In this document: one piece after another, positions 26,597 to 35,225 of the stretch | How positions within the stretch are numbered: position 1 is the stretch's first letter | Layout: every line of letters starts with the position of its first letter | NCBI RefSeq assembly: GCF_003264365.1 | Contig: NZ_PYAK01000008.1 | Coordinates: 1 to 64,000, forward strand | DNA from: Micromonospora noduli | Lineage (GTDB): Bacteria; Actinomycetota; Actinomycetes; Mycobacteriales; Micromonosporaceae | DNA: 64,000 nucleotides | Direction of reading: 5' to 3' | Position numbers and translations under genes: made by a program | Notes under the pieces: model-generated | The model's database searches: none | What the model was told of the DNA's origin: nothing | What the model saw: the letters and a program-made list of their open reading frames with translations, nothing else

Positions 26597-28477
26597 CTAG
26601 ATCAGCGAGTCACGCCACTGGCGGTGCAGGGCGGCGTACCGGCCGTCGGCCTCGGCGAGCACGGCGGGTGGGCCGTCCTCGACGACCCTTCCGCCGTCGA
26701 GGACGAGCACCCGGTCGGCTGTCTCCACTGTGGAGAGGCGATGTGCGATCACCAGTGCGGTGCGGTCGCGCAGGATGGTTCCGAGTGCCCGCTGCACCAG
26801 ACGTTCCGTCGGCACGTCCAGCGACGACGTCGCCTCGTCCAGGATGAGCACTGTCGGGTCGGCCAGGAACGCGCGGGCGAACGCCACCAGCTGCCGCTGC
26901 CCGGCGGAGAGCCGGCCGCCGCGCCGGTGCACCTGAGTGGCGTACCCCTCGGGTAGTGCGGCGATGAAGTCGTGCGCGCCGATCGCCCGCGCGGCGGCCT
27001 GGACGGCGTCGTCGTCGGCCCCCGGGCGACCGAACCGGATGTTCTCCGCGACGGTTCCGCTGAACAGGTGGTTCTCCTGCGTCACCAGCACCACAGCGCG
27101 GCGCAGGTCGGCGTCGCGTACGTCGCGCAGGTCGACCCCGTCCAGCCGGACCGTGCCGGTGTCGGGGTCGTGGAACCGGGCGACAAGCTTCGCGATCGTC
27201 GACTTGCCCGCCCCGGTGGGGCCGATCAGCGCCACGGTCTGCCCGGCCGGCACTGTCAACTCCAGCCGGCAGAGAATCGGGGTGTCGGCCCGGTAGCCGA
27301 AGCCGACCGAGCGGAAGATCAACTCACCGCGGCCGGGACCGGTCGGCAGCGGTGTGGGCCGGGCCGGTTCGGCGACGGCCGGTCGTTCGTCGAGCACCCC
27401 GGCCAGCTTCTCCAGCGCGGCGGTGGCCGACTGCAACGAGTTGTAGAACTGGCTCAGCTCCTGCATCGGCTCGAAGAAGCGGCGCAGGTAGAGCAGGAAC
27501 GCCGCGAGCACACCGATCTCGGTCTGCCCGCCGAGCACCCGCCAACCGCCGTAGCAGAGCACCACCGCCACGGTTACGTTGCCGATCAGCTTGATCGCGG
27601 GCGAATACGTGGCGATCAGCCGGAACGCGTGCAGGCTGCTCCGCCGGTAGTCGTCGCCGAGCGCCACGAAGATCCGTTGGTTGCGAGGCTCCCGGCGGAA
27701 CGCCTGCACCGCCCGGATGCCCCGCATCGACTCGACGAAGTGCACGATGACCAGCGCGACCGCGTCCCGGGTCCGTCGGTACGCGCTGGCCGACGATCGG
27801 GCGAACCAGCGGGAGAGCCAGAACAGGAAAGGGAAGGCGAACAGCGTCACGGCCGCCAGCGGCAGGTCCAGCCAGAGCAGGATGGCGGCCACCGACAGGA
27901 TCGAGAGCCCGGCCAGCACCAGGCTGTCGATCCCACCGTCGACCAGCTCGGCGATCGAGTCCAGGTCACTGGTGAGCCGGGAGACCATCCGGCCGGACGT
28001 GTACCGCTCGTGGAAGCCCACCGAGAGCCGCAGGAAGTGCCCGAACACCCGCTGCCGCAGGTCGAGCAGGACGGCCTGGCCGATCCGGGCGGAGAGGGTG
28101 AGGAAGCCGCGGCGGGCCGCGTACTCGGTCACCGCGGCCACCGCGAACGCCCCGGCAACGGTGACCAGCGGGCCGGCGTCGCCGGCGCGCAACGGCGGGA
28201 TGGCCCGGTCGATGCCGATCATGACCAGGTACGGGCCGGCCATCGCGGCGGCGTTCTGGGCCAGCAGCAGCGCGACCGCCGCGGCGAGACGCCTCCGATG
28301 CGGCCGGAGCAGACCGCCCAGCAGGGTGCGGCTGAGCCGGCGCAGCCGGGCCACGGCCTCGGGGCTGGTGTCCTCGGCTCGACTGCGGTCAGCCTCAGGG
28401 TCGGTGGCGGTTCCGCGCCAGCGGGTGAGCTCGGGCTCCTCCTCGGGAGGTGGGTCGGCCTGCTCCGGCACGCTCAC
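26597..28477 (-). CDS. ABC exporter half-transporter with consensus catalytic Glu
   Basis: A 626-residue fusion of a six-helix membrane domain (about 45-345) and an ATPase. Walker A is GPTGAGKST, Q-loop VTQENHLFSG, signature LSAGQRQ (Ser-Ala instead of Ser-Gly), Walker B ILDEATSSLD with catalytic Glu, and H-loop IAHRLSTV. The GTG start overlaps the stop of the preceding exporter gene (GTGA). The two proteins therefore most likely form a heterodimer. Substrate is unknown; drug or lipid export is typical. Confidence 0.9.
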   Translation of the reverse strand: MSVPEQADPPPEEEPELTRWRGTATDPEADRSRAEDTSPEAVARLRRLSRTLLGGLLRPHRRRLAAAVALLLAQNAAAMAGPYLVMIGIDRAIPPLRAGDAGPLVTVAGAFAVAAVTEYAARRGFLTLSARIGQAVLLDLRQRVFGHFLRLSVGFHERYTSGRMVSRLTSDLDSIAELVDGGIDSLVLAGLSILSVAAILLWLDLPLAAVTLFAFPFLFWLSRWFARSSASAYRRTRDAVALVIVHFVESMRGIRAVQAFRREPRNQRIFVALGDDYRRSSLHAFRLIATYSPAIKLIGNVTVAVVLCYGGWRVLGGQTEIGVLAAFLLYLRRFFEPMQELSQFYNSLQSATAALEKLAGVLDERPAVAEPARPTPLPTGPGRGELIFRSVGFGYRADTPILCRLELTVPAGQTVALIGPTGAGKSTIAKLVARFHDPDTGTVRLDGVDLRDVRDADLRRAVVLVTQENHLFSGTVAENIRFGRPGADDDAVQAAARAIGAHDFIAALPEGYATQVHRRGGRLSAGQRQLVAFARAFLADPTVLILDEATSSLDVPTERLVQRALGTILRDRTALVIAHRLSTVETADRVLVLDGGRVVEDGPPAVLAEADGRYAALHRQWRDSLI

Positions 28478-30330
28478 GAACGCACCAGCCCCCACCCGTC
28501 CGAAGGGGACGAACTCGGGCCACTGGCCCCAGCCGGCGGTGGGCGCCCCGCGGGCGGCTCGGCGGCGAGCAGTGCCCGGTACGCCGGAACGGTGGCCAGC
28601 AGGTCGGAGTGCCGACCGGTCGCTGTGATCCGCCCGTCCTCCAGCAGGGCGACCCGGTCGGCCAGCGCGATCGTCGACGGCCGGTGCACCACCAGCAGCG
28701 CGGTGCTGTCGCGCAGGACCCGCCGTAGCGCCGCCTCGACCAGGGCCTCGGTGTGCACGTCGAGGGCGGAGAGCGGATCGTCCAGCACCAGCACCGCCGG
28801 TCGGCCGAGCACGGCCCGTGCCAACGCGAGCCGTTGCCGTTGCCCGCCGGAGAGGGACAACCCCTGCTCGCCCACCCGGGTCGCCAACCCCCAGGGCAGG
28901 TCGTACGCGAAGTCGGCCTGGGCCAGCGCGAGGGCCGCATGGATCTCGTCGTCACCGGCGTCCGGGCGACCCAGGGTGAGGTTCTCCCGCACCGACATGG
29001 AGAAGAGGGTGGGCTCCTCGAACGCCACGCCGACCAGCCGGCGCAGCGAGGCCAGCCGCAGCTCGCGCAGATCGTGCCCGTCCAGGGTGATCCGGCCGCT
29101 GGTCACGTCGTGCAGCCGGGGCACCAGGGAGAGCAGGGTGCTCTTGCCGGAGCCGGTGGCGCCGACCAGGGCCAGCGTCTCGCCCGGCTCGATGGTCAGG
29201 TCGATCTCGCGCAGCACCCCCGTGGTGGCACCCGGATAGCTGAACGCGACCCGCTCGAAGCGCAGCCGACCGTGCACCGCGTTGCGCGGCAACGCGACAG
29301 CGCCGGCAGAATCCACGATCTCCGGTGGAGTGTCCAGCACCTCCTGGATCCGGTCGGCGGCGGTGGCCGCCTCCTGACCGTTGGCGATGATCCAACCCAG
29401 CGACTGCACCGGCCAGATGAGCATCAGTTGGAGACTGACGAACGCGACCAGCTCGCCGATGGTGAGCGCGCCCTGCGCGGCGGCGGCCGCCCCGGCCGCC
29501 AGCACCACGCCAAGGGTCACGTTGGGTACCAGGTCGAGCAGCGCCGAGGTGTTCGCCAGCAGCCGCCCCTTGCCGACGCCCGTGTCGTGCAGGCGGCGGG
29601 CCGCACCGGCGAAGCGAGCGGCCAGTTCGGGCCCCCGCCCGTAAGCCTTCATGGTGCGCAGGCCCTGCGCGGTCTCCTCGACCAGCGTCGCCACGTCGCC
29701 CTGCTGATCCTGCATCCGGCGGGACGCGGCGTGGTAGTGCCGGCCGAACCGGCGACTGATCAGCAGCAGTGGCACCGCGCTGGCCGCGACCAGCACCCCG
29801 AGCGCCGGGTGCAGGTTGATCAGCAGCACCACCACGACCACGTACGTGGTCAGGTTGAGCACCAGGAAGAAGACGCCGAAGGAGAGAAACCGGCGGATCA
29901 CCGACAGGTCGCTGGTGATCCGGGAGAGCAACTGGCCGGACTGCCAGCGGTCGTGGAAGCTGGTCGGCAGCCGTTGCAGGTGGGCGTAGACGTCGGCGCG
30001 CAGCGCCGCCTCCATGCCCACCGCCGAGGACGACTGCACCCACCGGCGGATGAAGATGAGCACCGCCTCGACGACGCCGAGCAGCAGCGCCAGACCGCCG
30101 AGCTGGAGCAGCCCGGCCGGTTCGTGTCGGGCCACCGGCCCGTCCACGACCCGCTGCACGACCAGTGGTACGGCGATCCCGGCCGCGGTGCCGGCGAGGC
30201 CCGCGACGAGCAGCCAGGCGAACTCGGCGGCGTACGGGCGCAGGTAGGGGCGCAGCCGCCAGAGGTTGTGCACGGGGTGGGTGCCCGCGGCGGCCCGGGC
30301 GGCCGGGTCGCCGTCGCTCTCCACAGGCAC
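28474..30330 (-). CDS. ABC exporter half-transporter with degenerate Walker B
   Basis: The partner exporter subunit, 618 residues: a six-helix domain (about 30-320), then an ATPase. Walker A is GATGSGKST and the signature is canonical LSLSGGQRQR, but Walker B reads VLVLDDPLSALD. The catalytic Glu is thus Asp, the mark of the degenerate site in heterodimeric exporters such as TM287/288. The H-loop His is kept (VVHRPSTI). It is the first gene of the pair. A Pro-rich tail follows the ATPase. Confidence 0.9.
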   Translation of the reverse strand: MPVESDGDPAARAAAGTHPVHNLWRLRPYLRPYAAEFAWLLVAGLAGTAAGIAVPLVVQRVVDGPVARHEPAGLLQLGGLALLLGVVEAVLIFIRRWVQSSSAVGMEAALRADVYAHLQRLPTSFHDRWQSGQLLSRITSDLSVIRRFLSFGVFFLVLNLTTYVVVVVLLINLHPALGVLVAASAVPLLLISRRFGRHYHAASRRMQDQQGDVATLVEETAQGLRTMKAYGRGPELAARFAGAARRLHDTGVGKGRLLANTSALLDLVPNVTLGVVLAAGAAAAAQGALTIGELVAFVSLQLMLIWPVQSLGWIIANGQEAATAADRIQEVLDTPPEIVDSAGAVALPRNAVHGRLRFERVAFSYPGATTGVLREIDLTIEPGETLALVGATGSGKSTLLSLVPRLHDVTSGRITLDGHDLRELRLASLRRLVGVAFEEPTLFSMSVRENLTLGRPDAGDDEIHAALALAQADFAYDLPWGLATRVGEQGLSLSGGQRQRLALARAVLGRPAVLVLDDPLSALDVHTEALVEAALRRVLRDSTALLVVHRPSTIALADRVALLEDGRITATGRHSDLLATVPAYRALLAAEPPAGRPPPAGASGPSSSPSDGWGLVRS

Positions 30331-30367
30331 TACCCGACGGTAGCGTCAATGAGTGTCGATGCTCCTG

Positions 30368-30877
30368 TCAGCTTGTTGTCAAGCGTCGCTCATGACCGAG
30401 AAGCCACTTCTTCACGTCCAGCCCCCAGCGGTAGCCACCGAGCGTGCCGTCGGTGCGAAGTACCCGGTGGCAGGGCACGAAGAGGGCTGCCGCGTTCCGG
30501 GCGCAGGCGGCCGCGGCGGCCCGCACCGCCGGTGGTCGACCGGCCAGCGCGGCGTACCCGGTGTAGGTGACCGGGGTGCCCGGCGGCACCTCGCGCAGCA
30601 CCTGCCAGGCATGCGCCATGAACTCTCCACCGGTGCGTTGACGCACCGGCACCGCGTCGATGGCGGCGAGGTCACCGTCCAGGTAGGAGTGGACCGCCGC
30701 ACTGACCGGGCCGAGGTCGGCCCGCTCGCGTAGCGGTGCCCGCAGGGCCGGGTGGACCAGGGGCAGCAGCGCCGCCGGGTCCGGGGTGAAGCCGGCGGCC
30801 CGTACGTCACCGTCGGGGCCGGCGAGGATGCTCAGTGGGCCGGCCGGTGTGCTCAGTACGGTGCTGTCGATGTTCAT
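30368..30877 (-). CDS. ogt: Methylated-DNA--protein-cysteine methyltransferase
   Basis: A suicide DNA-repair protein that removes O6-alkyl groups from guanine. The 169-residue length is normal for single-domain Ogt. The C-terminal active-site block reads VPCHRVLRTDGTLGGYRWG with Cys136 as acceptor. VTYTGYAALAGRP and ARNAAALF form the recognition helix and Asn hinge. ATG at 30875-30877 overlaps the stop of the ada-alkA gene (ATGA), so the two are coupled. Confidence 0.94.
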   Translation of the reverse strand: MNIDSTVLSTPAGPLSILAGPDGDVRAAGFTPDPAALLPLVHPALRAPLRERADLGPVSAAVHSYLDGDLAAIDAVPVRQRTGGEFMAHAWQVLREVPPGTPVTYTGYAALAGRPPAVRAAAAACARNAAALFVPCHRVLRTDGTLGGYRWGLDVKKWLLGHERRLTTS

Positions 30878-32352
30878 GCCGCTCTCCAGAGTCTGATCGT
30901 GGCGTAGGACCGCCAGGGACGCCAACGCTCGGCGTACCTGTCGAGGGTTGGTTGGGTGTCGGGCAGGCCGAGTGCGGCGGCGCCGCGCCGGACCGCGAGG
31001 TCGGAGCTGAGGAGGACGTCCGGGTCGCCGAAGGCGCGCATGGCCAGGTAGTTGGCGGTCCACGGGCCGATGCCGGGGAGCGCGAGCAGCCCCCGAACGA
31101 CCTCCCCCCGGTCCGTTCCAGCGGCGAGGTCGACAGACCCGTCCACCACGGCCCGAGCCAACCCCCGCAATGCCTCCCGCCGCCCCACAGGCATCCCGAA
31201 CCCCGAGTCCGGCAGGCCCAAAAGGTCCTCCGCGCTCAAAAACCCCCGCAGCTCACCCCGTTGATCATGAGGTTGACCTGGGGTTCGATCTTCATCGGCC
31301 GGGTCAACCTCATGATCGACGCGGTGGGAGAGGAGGCGGGTGAGGGTTGTTCTTGCGGAGGTCACCGAGACCTGTTGGCCGATGATGGCGCGGACGGCCT
31401 GCTCGAAACCGTCGACGGCGCGGGGGACGCGGATGCCGGGTTCGGCGGCGACCACCGGGGCCAGCGCCGGGTCGGCGGCCAGCGTTGCGTCGATGGCCGC
31501 CGGGTCCGCGTCCAGGTCGAGCAACCGGCGGCAGCGGGCCACCGCAGGCGCCAGGTCGCGCAGGTCGGCGAGCCGCAACGTCGCCGCCACGTGCCCGTCC
31601 GCCGGGGTCAGCGCCACCTGGCCGGTGCCGTGCGGCAACCGCAGACCCCGGTGGTACGCCCCGTCGCGGACGGCCTCCACACCGGGCAACGCCCGCACCG
31701 CGAGGAAGTCCAGCAGCGCCCGGGCGTGCAGCGGCGGGCGGTACGCCAGCCGGAGCGCGATGGTCCCCGCCCCGGCCGGCGCCTGCTGGCGGCCACGGGC
31801 CGTGCGCAGGTCCGACGGGGCGCTCGCGTACACCTCGCGAAGCGTGTCGTTGAACTGCCGCACGCTGCCGAAGCCGGCGGCGAACGCGATCTCGGCCATC
31901 GCCAGGTCGGTCGTCTCGATCAGGATCCGGGCGGTCTGGGCGCGCTGGGCGCGGGCCAGCGCGAGCGGCCCGGCGCCCATCTCGGCGCTCAGCATCCGGT
32001 GCAGGTGCCGCTCGGTGTAGCCCAGCCGGGAGGCCAACCCCGGTACGCCGTCCCGGTCGACAACCCCGTCGGCGATGAGCCGCATCGCCCGACCGACCAC
32101 GTCCGCGCGGACGTCCCAGAGCGGGGAGCCGGGCGCGGCGTCCGGCCGGCAGCGACGGCAGGCGCGCAGCCCGGCGCCCTGCGCGGCGGCGGCGGACGGG
32201 AAGAATCGGACGTTCTGCCGCTTCGGTGTGATCGCCGGGCAGGACGGCCGGCAGTAGATCCCGGTGGACGTCACACCGGTGTAGAACCAGCCGTCGAACC
32301 GCTGGTCACGGCTGTCCACAGCCCGGTAACACCGCTCGAAGTCCATCTCCAT
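30874..32352 (-). CDS. Ada-type regulator fused to AlkA DNA-3-methyladenine glycosylase
   Basis: A 492-residue three-part protein. Residues 1-75 are the Ada zinc domain with Cys34, Cys38, Cys65 and Cys68 in the correct spacing; Cys34 is the phosphotriester acceptor. Residues 82-185 are an AraC-type helix-turn-helix (GVPGLASRLGYTERHLHRML). Residues 195-492 are an AlkA glycosylase with IIGQQVSVTSARTTL, the helix-hairpin-helix LPGIGPWTANYLAMRA and catalytic Asp451 (SSDLAVRRG). Residues 345-365 are encoded by a palindromic repeat inserted in frame. Together with ogt it forms an alkylation-repair operon, probably self-activated after methylation. Confidence 0.92.
   Translation of the reverse strand: MEMDFERCYRAVDSRDQRFDGWFYTGVTSTGIYCRPSCPAITPKRQNVRFFPSAAAAQGAGLRACRRCRPDAAPGSPLWDVRADVVGRAMRLIADGVVDRDGVPGLASRLGYTERHLHRMLSAEMGAGPLALARAQRAQTARILIETTDLAMAEIAFAAGFGSVRQFNDTLREVYASAPSDLRTARGRQQAPAGAGTIALRLAYRPPLHARALLDFLAVRALPGVEAVRDGAYHRGLRLPHGTGQVALTPADGHVAATLRLADLRDLAPAVARCRRLLDLDADPAAIDATLAADPALAPVVAAEPGIRVPRAVDGFEQAVRAIIGQQVSVTSARTTLTRLLSHRVDHEVDPADEDRTPGQPHDQRGELRGFLSAEDLLGLPDSGFGMPVGRREALRGLARAVVDGSVDLAAGTDRGEVVRGLLALPGIGPWTANYLAMRAFGDPDVLLSSDLAVRRGAAALGLPDTQPTLDRYAERWRPWRSYATIRLWRAA
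31260..31320. repeat. Palindromic repeat, copy 3, inside the ada-alkA coding sequence
   Basis: The left arm 31260-31278 (GTTGATCATGAGGTTGACC) pairs with 31302-31320 over 19 positions with a single G/T mismatch, around a 23-nt loop. It is read in frame as about 20 residues (VDHEVDPADEDR... to ...PHDQ) between the QQVSV helix and the next AlkA helix. The arm matches copy 1 (GATCATGA) and, with one change, copies 2 and 4. Confidence 0.9.
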
Positions 32353-32427
32353 ATCACCGATGATGCCCCGCTCGACCGGTCATCGGCTGGCGGGAATCGG
32401 ACCTGGGTGTGCGCGCCGAGCCTGCGG

Positions 32428-33852
32428 TCAGCGGCGGCGTCGGTGCGGCTGACCGGACCGGCCGGCGCGGGAGCCCTGACTGGTTCGGTCGGCCTGGCCG
32501 GCGCGGCCCGACCGGTTGCCCTGGCCGGCGCGGTTGGCCTGGCCGGTCAGCAGGGCCGATCGGAACACGCCGTCCGGGTCGTACCGCTTCCACAGCCGCC
32601 GGACCCGGGCCCCGGTCTCGCCCGGGTAGATCCGGGCGAACGCGGCCGGGTCCGGCCGGCTCTCGAAGTTGACGTACGCGCCGTCGGCGCGTGCCCCGGC
32701 GGCCCGCCAGGCGGCGTTCAGCGCGGCGTCGGCCTGCGGCGGAAACACCGAGGCCACGATCAGCGTGTCCTGGTGACGATGCGGGTACGCGGTCGCGTCG
32801 GAAGCGACGTCGTTGACCGCCCCACCCAACGAGCGGAGCTGGATCACCGCCCGCCCCGGCCCGGTCACCGCTCGCGTCACGGCCCGCGCCCCGGCGTCGT
32901 CCAGCGCGGTGAACAGACCGTTGGTGGTCGTGCCACGCTGCTGCCCGACGTTGGGGTTGAGGTGCGCGGTCGGCACCAGCGTCGGGTAGGGCAGCAGGTC
33001 GGTCCGGTGTTCGAGCACCTTGCCGATGGCGAGCAGCGGCTCCACCGCCGGCCGGGCCCGGCGCAGGCTCTCGGCGGCCACCACGGCGGTGATGGACATG
33101 AGGACCGACCGACCCTCGGCGTACACCACGGCGGCCGCTGACAGCTCCCGTGGGGCCTGCGCGAGGTAGCTCGTCCACTCCCGGACGGTGCGACCGTCCG
33201 GATGCGCCTCGACGACCAACTGCGCGACACCGACGTTGCGCTGCTCGGCAGCCTCGATCTCGAAGGCCACCACGATCCCCGCCCCGGCCCCGGCCCCGCG
33301 GATCAGCCAGAACAGCTCCGGCTCGTGGTCGGCGTCAGCGCGTACCAGCGTCCCGTCCGCCAGCACCGCCTCGACGGCGCGGACCCTGTCGATGGTGAGG
33401 CCGTGGGCGCGGACCAGCCAGCCGACACCACCGCCGGTGGCCAGGCCGCCGACGCCGACACCGCCGTAGTCACCCGAGCTGATCACCAGGCCGTACGGGG
33501 CCAGCGCCTTCGCGACGTTCGCCCAGCGGGCCCCGGCCTCGACCCGGACCAGCCCGGCCCGCTCGTCGATCACCTGAACCCGGTTGAGCATGGAGAGGTC
33601 GATGACCACCCCACCGTTGTTGGAGGAGGCCCCGGAGAAGCCGTGCCCGCCGCTGCGGACCGCGATGGGCAGCCGCTGCTCCCGCGCGTAGCGGAGCGCG
33701 TCGACCACCTGCGCGGTGGTCTTCGGCAGCAGCACGGCAGCCGGCGACGCCGACCTGGTGTACGTCGAGCGCAGGTTCGCGTACCGGCGGTCGCCGGGCG
33801 TGACGATCTGCCCCCGGAGGGAGTCGGGCACCCGGGCCATGGCGGTGCTCAT
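32428..33852 (-). CDS. FAD-binding oxidoreductase (BBE-like, PCMH fold)
   Basis: A 474-residue flavoprotein oxidase. The N-terminal FAD domain shows LPIAVRSGGHGFSG, with the His that normally carries FAD covalently, and GDYGGVGVGGLATGGGVGWL. In the second motif the Cys used for bicovalent attachment is Val, so single attachment is expected. The C-terminal BBE element is RIYPGETGARVRRLWKRYDPDGVF. A basic Gly/Arg/Gln-rich tail of about 40 residues follows, unusual for the family. No signal peptide is seen. The substrate is unknown. Confidence 0.85.
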   Translation of the reverse strand: MSTAMARVPDSLRGQIVTPGDRRYANLRSTYTRSASPAAVLLPKTTAQVVDALRYAREQRLPIAVRSGGHGFSGASSNNGGVVIDLSMLNRVQVIDERAGLVRVEAGARWANVAKALAPYGLVISSGDYGGVGVGGLATGGGVGWLVRAHGLTIDRVRAVEAVLADGTLVRADADHEPELFWLIRGAGAGAGIVVAFEIEAAEQRNVGVAQLVVEAHPDGRTVREWTSYLAQAPRELSAAAVVYAEGRSVLMSITAVVAAESLRRARPAVEPLLAIGKVLEHRTDLLPYPTLVPTAHLNPNVGQQRGTTTNGLFTALDDAGARAVTRAVTGPGRAVIQLRSLGGAVNDVASDATAYPHRHQDTLIVASVFPPQADAALNAAWRAAGARADGAYVNFESRPDPAAFARIYPGETGARVRRLWKRYDPDGVFRSALLTGQANRAGQGNRSGRAGQADRTSQGSRAGRSGQPHRRRR

Positions 33853-33964
33853 CGTTGCCCCCGCAGCTCGCACCGCGGGTGTCCGGGATCGGTCATGGCC
33901 CAAGAATGAGCGGGCATGCCGGCCTCGACAAATTCGGTGGACCAATGCTCGCCGGTCGCCGCAG

Positions 33965-34065
33965 CGCGCGACGCTCGCCGGTACGGGGAGCGTCGCGCGA
34001 AGGTGACCGGAATCTCCTGGGTTGACCGGTCAGGCCGGGGCGGAAGAACCACCGACCTGACCGGT
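33965..34065. terminator. Two hairpins after the sigma-factor operon
   Basis: Stem 1 is 12 bp, CGCGCGACGCTC (33965-33976) with its complement at 33988-33999. Stem 2 is 10 bp, ACCGGTCAGG (34025-34034) with CCTGACCGGT (34056-34065), only 6 bp beyond the stop of the minus-strand gene that starts at 34580. Stem 2 is a good terminator for that operon. Stem 1 may act on the same read-through or belong to the leader region of the FAD oxidase gene. Confidence 0.6.
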
Positions 34066-34070
34066 GATGC

Positions 34071-34580
34071 TCAACGTGACGGGCTCGGCGTGACAATCGG
34101 CCGTCCCGGCACACCGGGCGGGCCCAGCGGAGTCGTCGGGGTTGGTGAGACAGTCGGCCGGCCCGGTACACCGGGCGGGCCCGGCGGAGTCGCCGGGCTC
34201 GGCGTGACAGTCGGCCGGCCCGGGACGCCGGGCGGGCCCGGCGTGATCGACGGGTCCCCGGGCGCGCCTCCGGGGCTCGGCTCGACCGTCGGCACCGCGG
34301 TGGGCGCGGACGGGGTGGGTTCGGGTGGGCTGGGCACTGCCGCCGGACCGGCCGGGCTGGGCACGGCCGGGGGAGGTCCGTCCGAGCCGGTCGCGGCCAG
34401 GGCGAGCGGGGTGGCGATCAGGATCGCCGCCAGGGTGCCCACCGCCCCCACCGCCACCGTGGCGCGACGTCTGTTGCGCACCCGCCGTTCCGCTCGGCTC
34501 AACTGGTCATGCACGATCGGTGCCTCCTCGGCCAGGTCGGTGAGGGTGGAGCGGATGAGGTGCTCGAAGGGTTCGGTCAT
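34071..34580 (-). CDS. Single-pass membrane protein with Pro-rich tandem repeats, sigma-factor partner
   Basis: A 169-residue protein whose ATG overlaps the stop of the sigma-factor gene (ATGA). Residues 1-40 are cytoplasmic and charged, residues 42-63 form one membrane helix (VAVGAVGTLAAILIATPLAL), and the exterior is Pro/Ser/Thr-rich. It ends in three copies of a 19-residue unit (GPPGVPGRPTVTPSPATP form). This layout fits an anti-sigma factor, but no HxxxCxxC zinc motif is present, so that role is only inferred from the operon. Confidence 0.75.
   Translation of the reverse strand: MTEPFEHLIRSTLTDLAEEAPIVHDQLSRAERRVRNRRRATVAVGAVGTLAAILIATPLALAATGSDGPPPAVPSPAGPAAVPSPPEPTPSAPTAVPTVEPSPGGAPGDPSITPGPPGVPGRPTVTPSPATPPGPPGVPGRPTVSPTPTTPLGPPGVPGRPIVTPSPSR
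34084..34254. repeat. Three tandem 57-bp repeats in the sigma-partner gene
   Basis: Units at 34084-34140, 34141-34197 and 34198-34254 share the core CGGCCGGCCCGG.AC.CCGGG. The 57-bp period is exactly 19 codons, so copy-number change keeps the reading frame. The copies differ at several positions. Confidence 0.85.
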
Positions 34581-35110
34581 CGCCGTACCTCCAGCATGTC
34601 GACGTCCGGCAGCAGGTCGCGTAGTCGCTTCACCGCTCGATGGGTACGGCTGCGCACGGTGCCCACCGAGCAGCCCAGCAACTCGGCCACCCGGGCTTCG
34701 GGCAGGTCCTCGTAGTAGCGGAGGACCACCACCGCCCGCTGCGTCGGTGGCAGGTGGCGCAGCGCGGCCCGCATCGCCAACCGCACGTCGGAGCCGCCGC
34801 TCGGGTCGCCGCCGACCGGTTCGTCCGCCGGGTTGAGCGGTGTCTCCCGCCACCGGCGAAGTCGCCGCCACCAGCTGATCTGCTCGCGGTACATCACCAC
34901 CCGCAGGTAGCCCTCGGGATCGGCGTGCCGGATGGTGCCCCACTTCGGGATGGTCCGCGCCAACGCCGACTGGAACAGGTCCTCGGCGGCGTTGCGGTCC
35001 CCGGTCAACAGGTACGCGACCCGCATCAGCGCCGGAGTCCGGCTGCCGACGAACTCGGCCAGCCGCGCGCGCTCGTCCTCGTCCACCCACCACCCCCGTT
35101 TCGTTGTCAC
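34577..35110 (-). CDS. SigE-family RNA polymerase sigma factor (ECF-like)
   Basis: A 177-residue ECF-type sigma factor. Region 2 includes LMRVAYLLTGDRNAAEDLFQSAL and YLRVVMYREQISWWRR for -10 binding. Region 4 includes LRHLPPTQRAVVVLRYYEDLPEARVAELL and the recognition helix CSVGTVRSRTHRAVKRLR. It resembles the Streptomyces/Micromonospora 'SigE family' (SigM-like 170-180 residues). It is first in a two-gene unit with a membrane protein that may control it. No cognate promoter could be assigned. Confidence 0.93.
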   Translation of the reverse strand: MTTKRGWWVDEDERARLAEFVGSRTPALMRVAYLLTGDRNAAEDLFQSALARTIPKWGTIRHADPEGYLRVVMYREQISWWRRLRRWRETPLNPADEPVGGDPSGGSDVRLAMRAALRHLPPTQRAVVVLRYYEDLPEARVAELLGCSVGTVRSRTHRAVKRLRDLLPDVDMLEVRR

Positions 35111-35225
35111 AGATACAGACGTCCCAGGTCATCGTCGCTATCCACGATCGGTGGGGTTTTTCGGCCCGAAAGTGTCGGTCGTGCCGGGTAGCGTCCGGCC
35201 ACCAACTGAAGAAGGGGTGCGGCGG

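Noticed and set aside
23887-26600. T-box riboswitch upstream of valS
   Set aside because: The upstream region is short (under 100 bp to the next gene's end) and shows no T-box motif or antiterminator.
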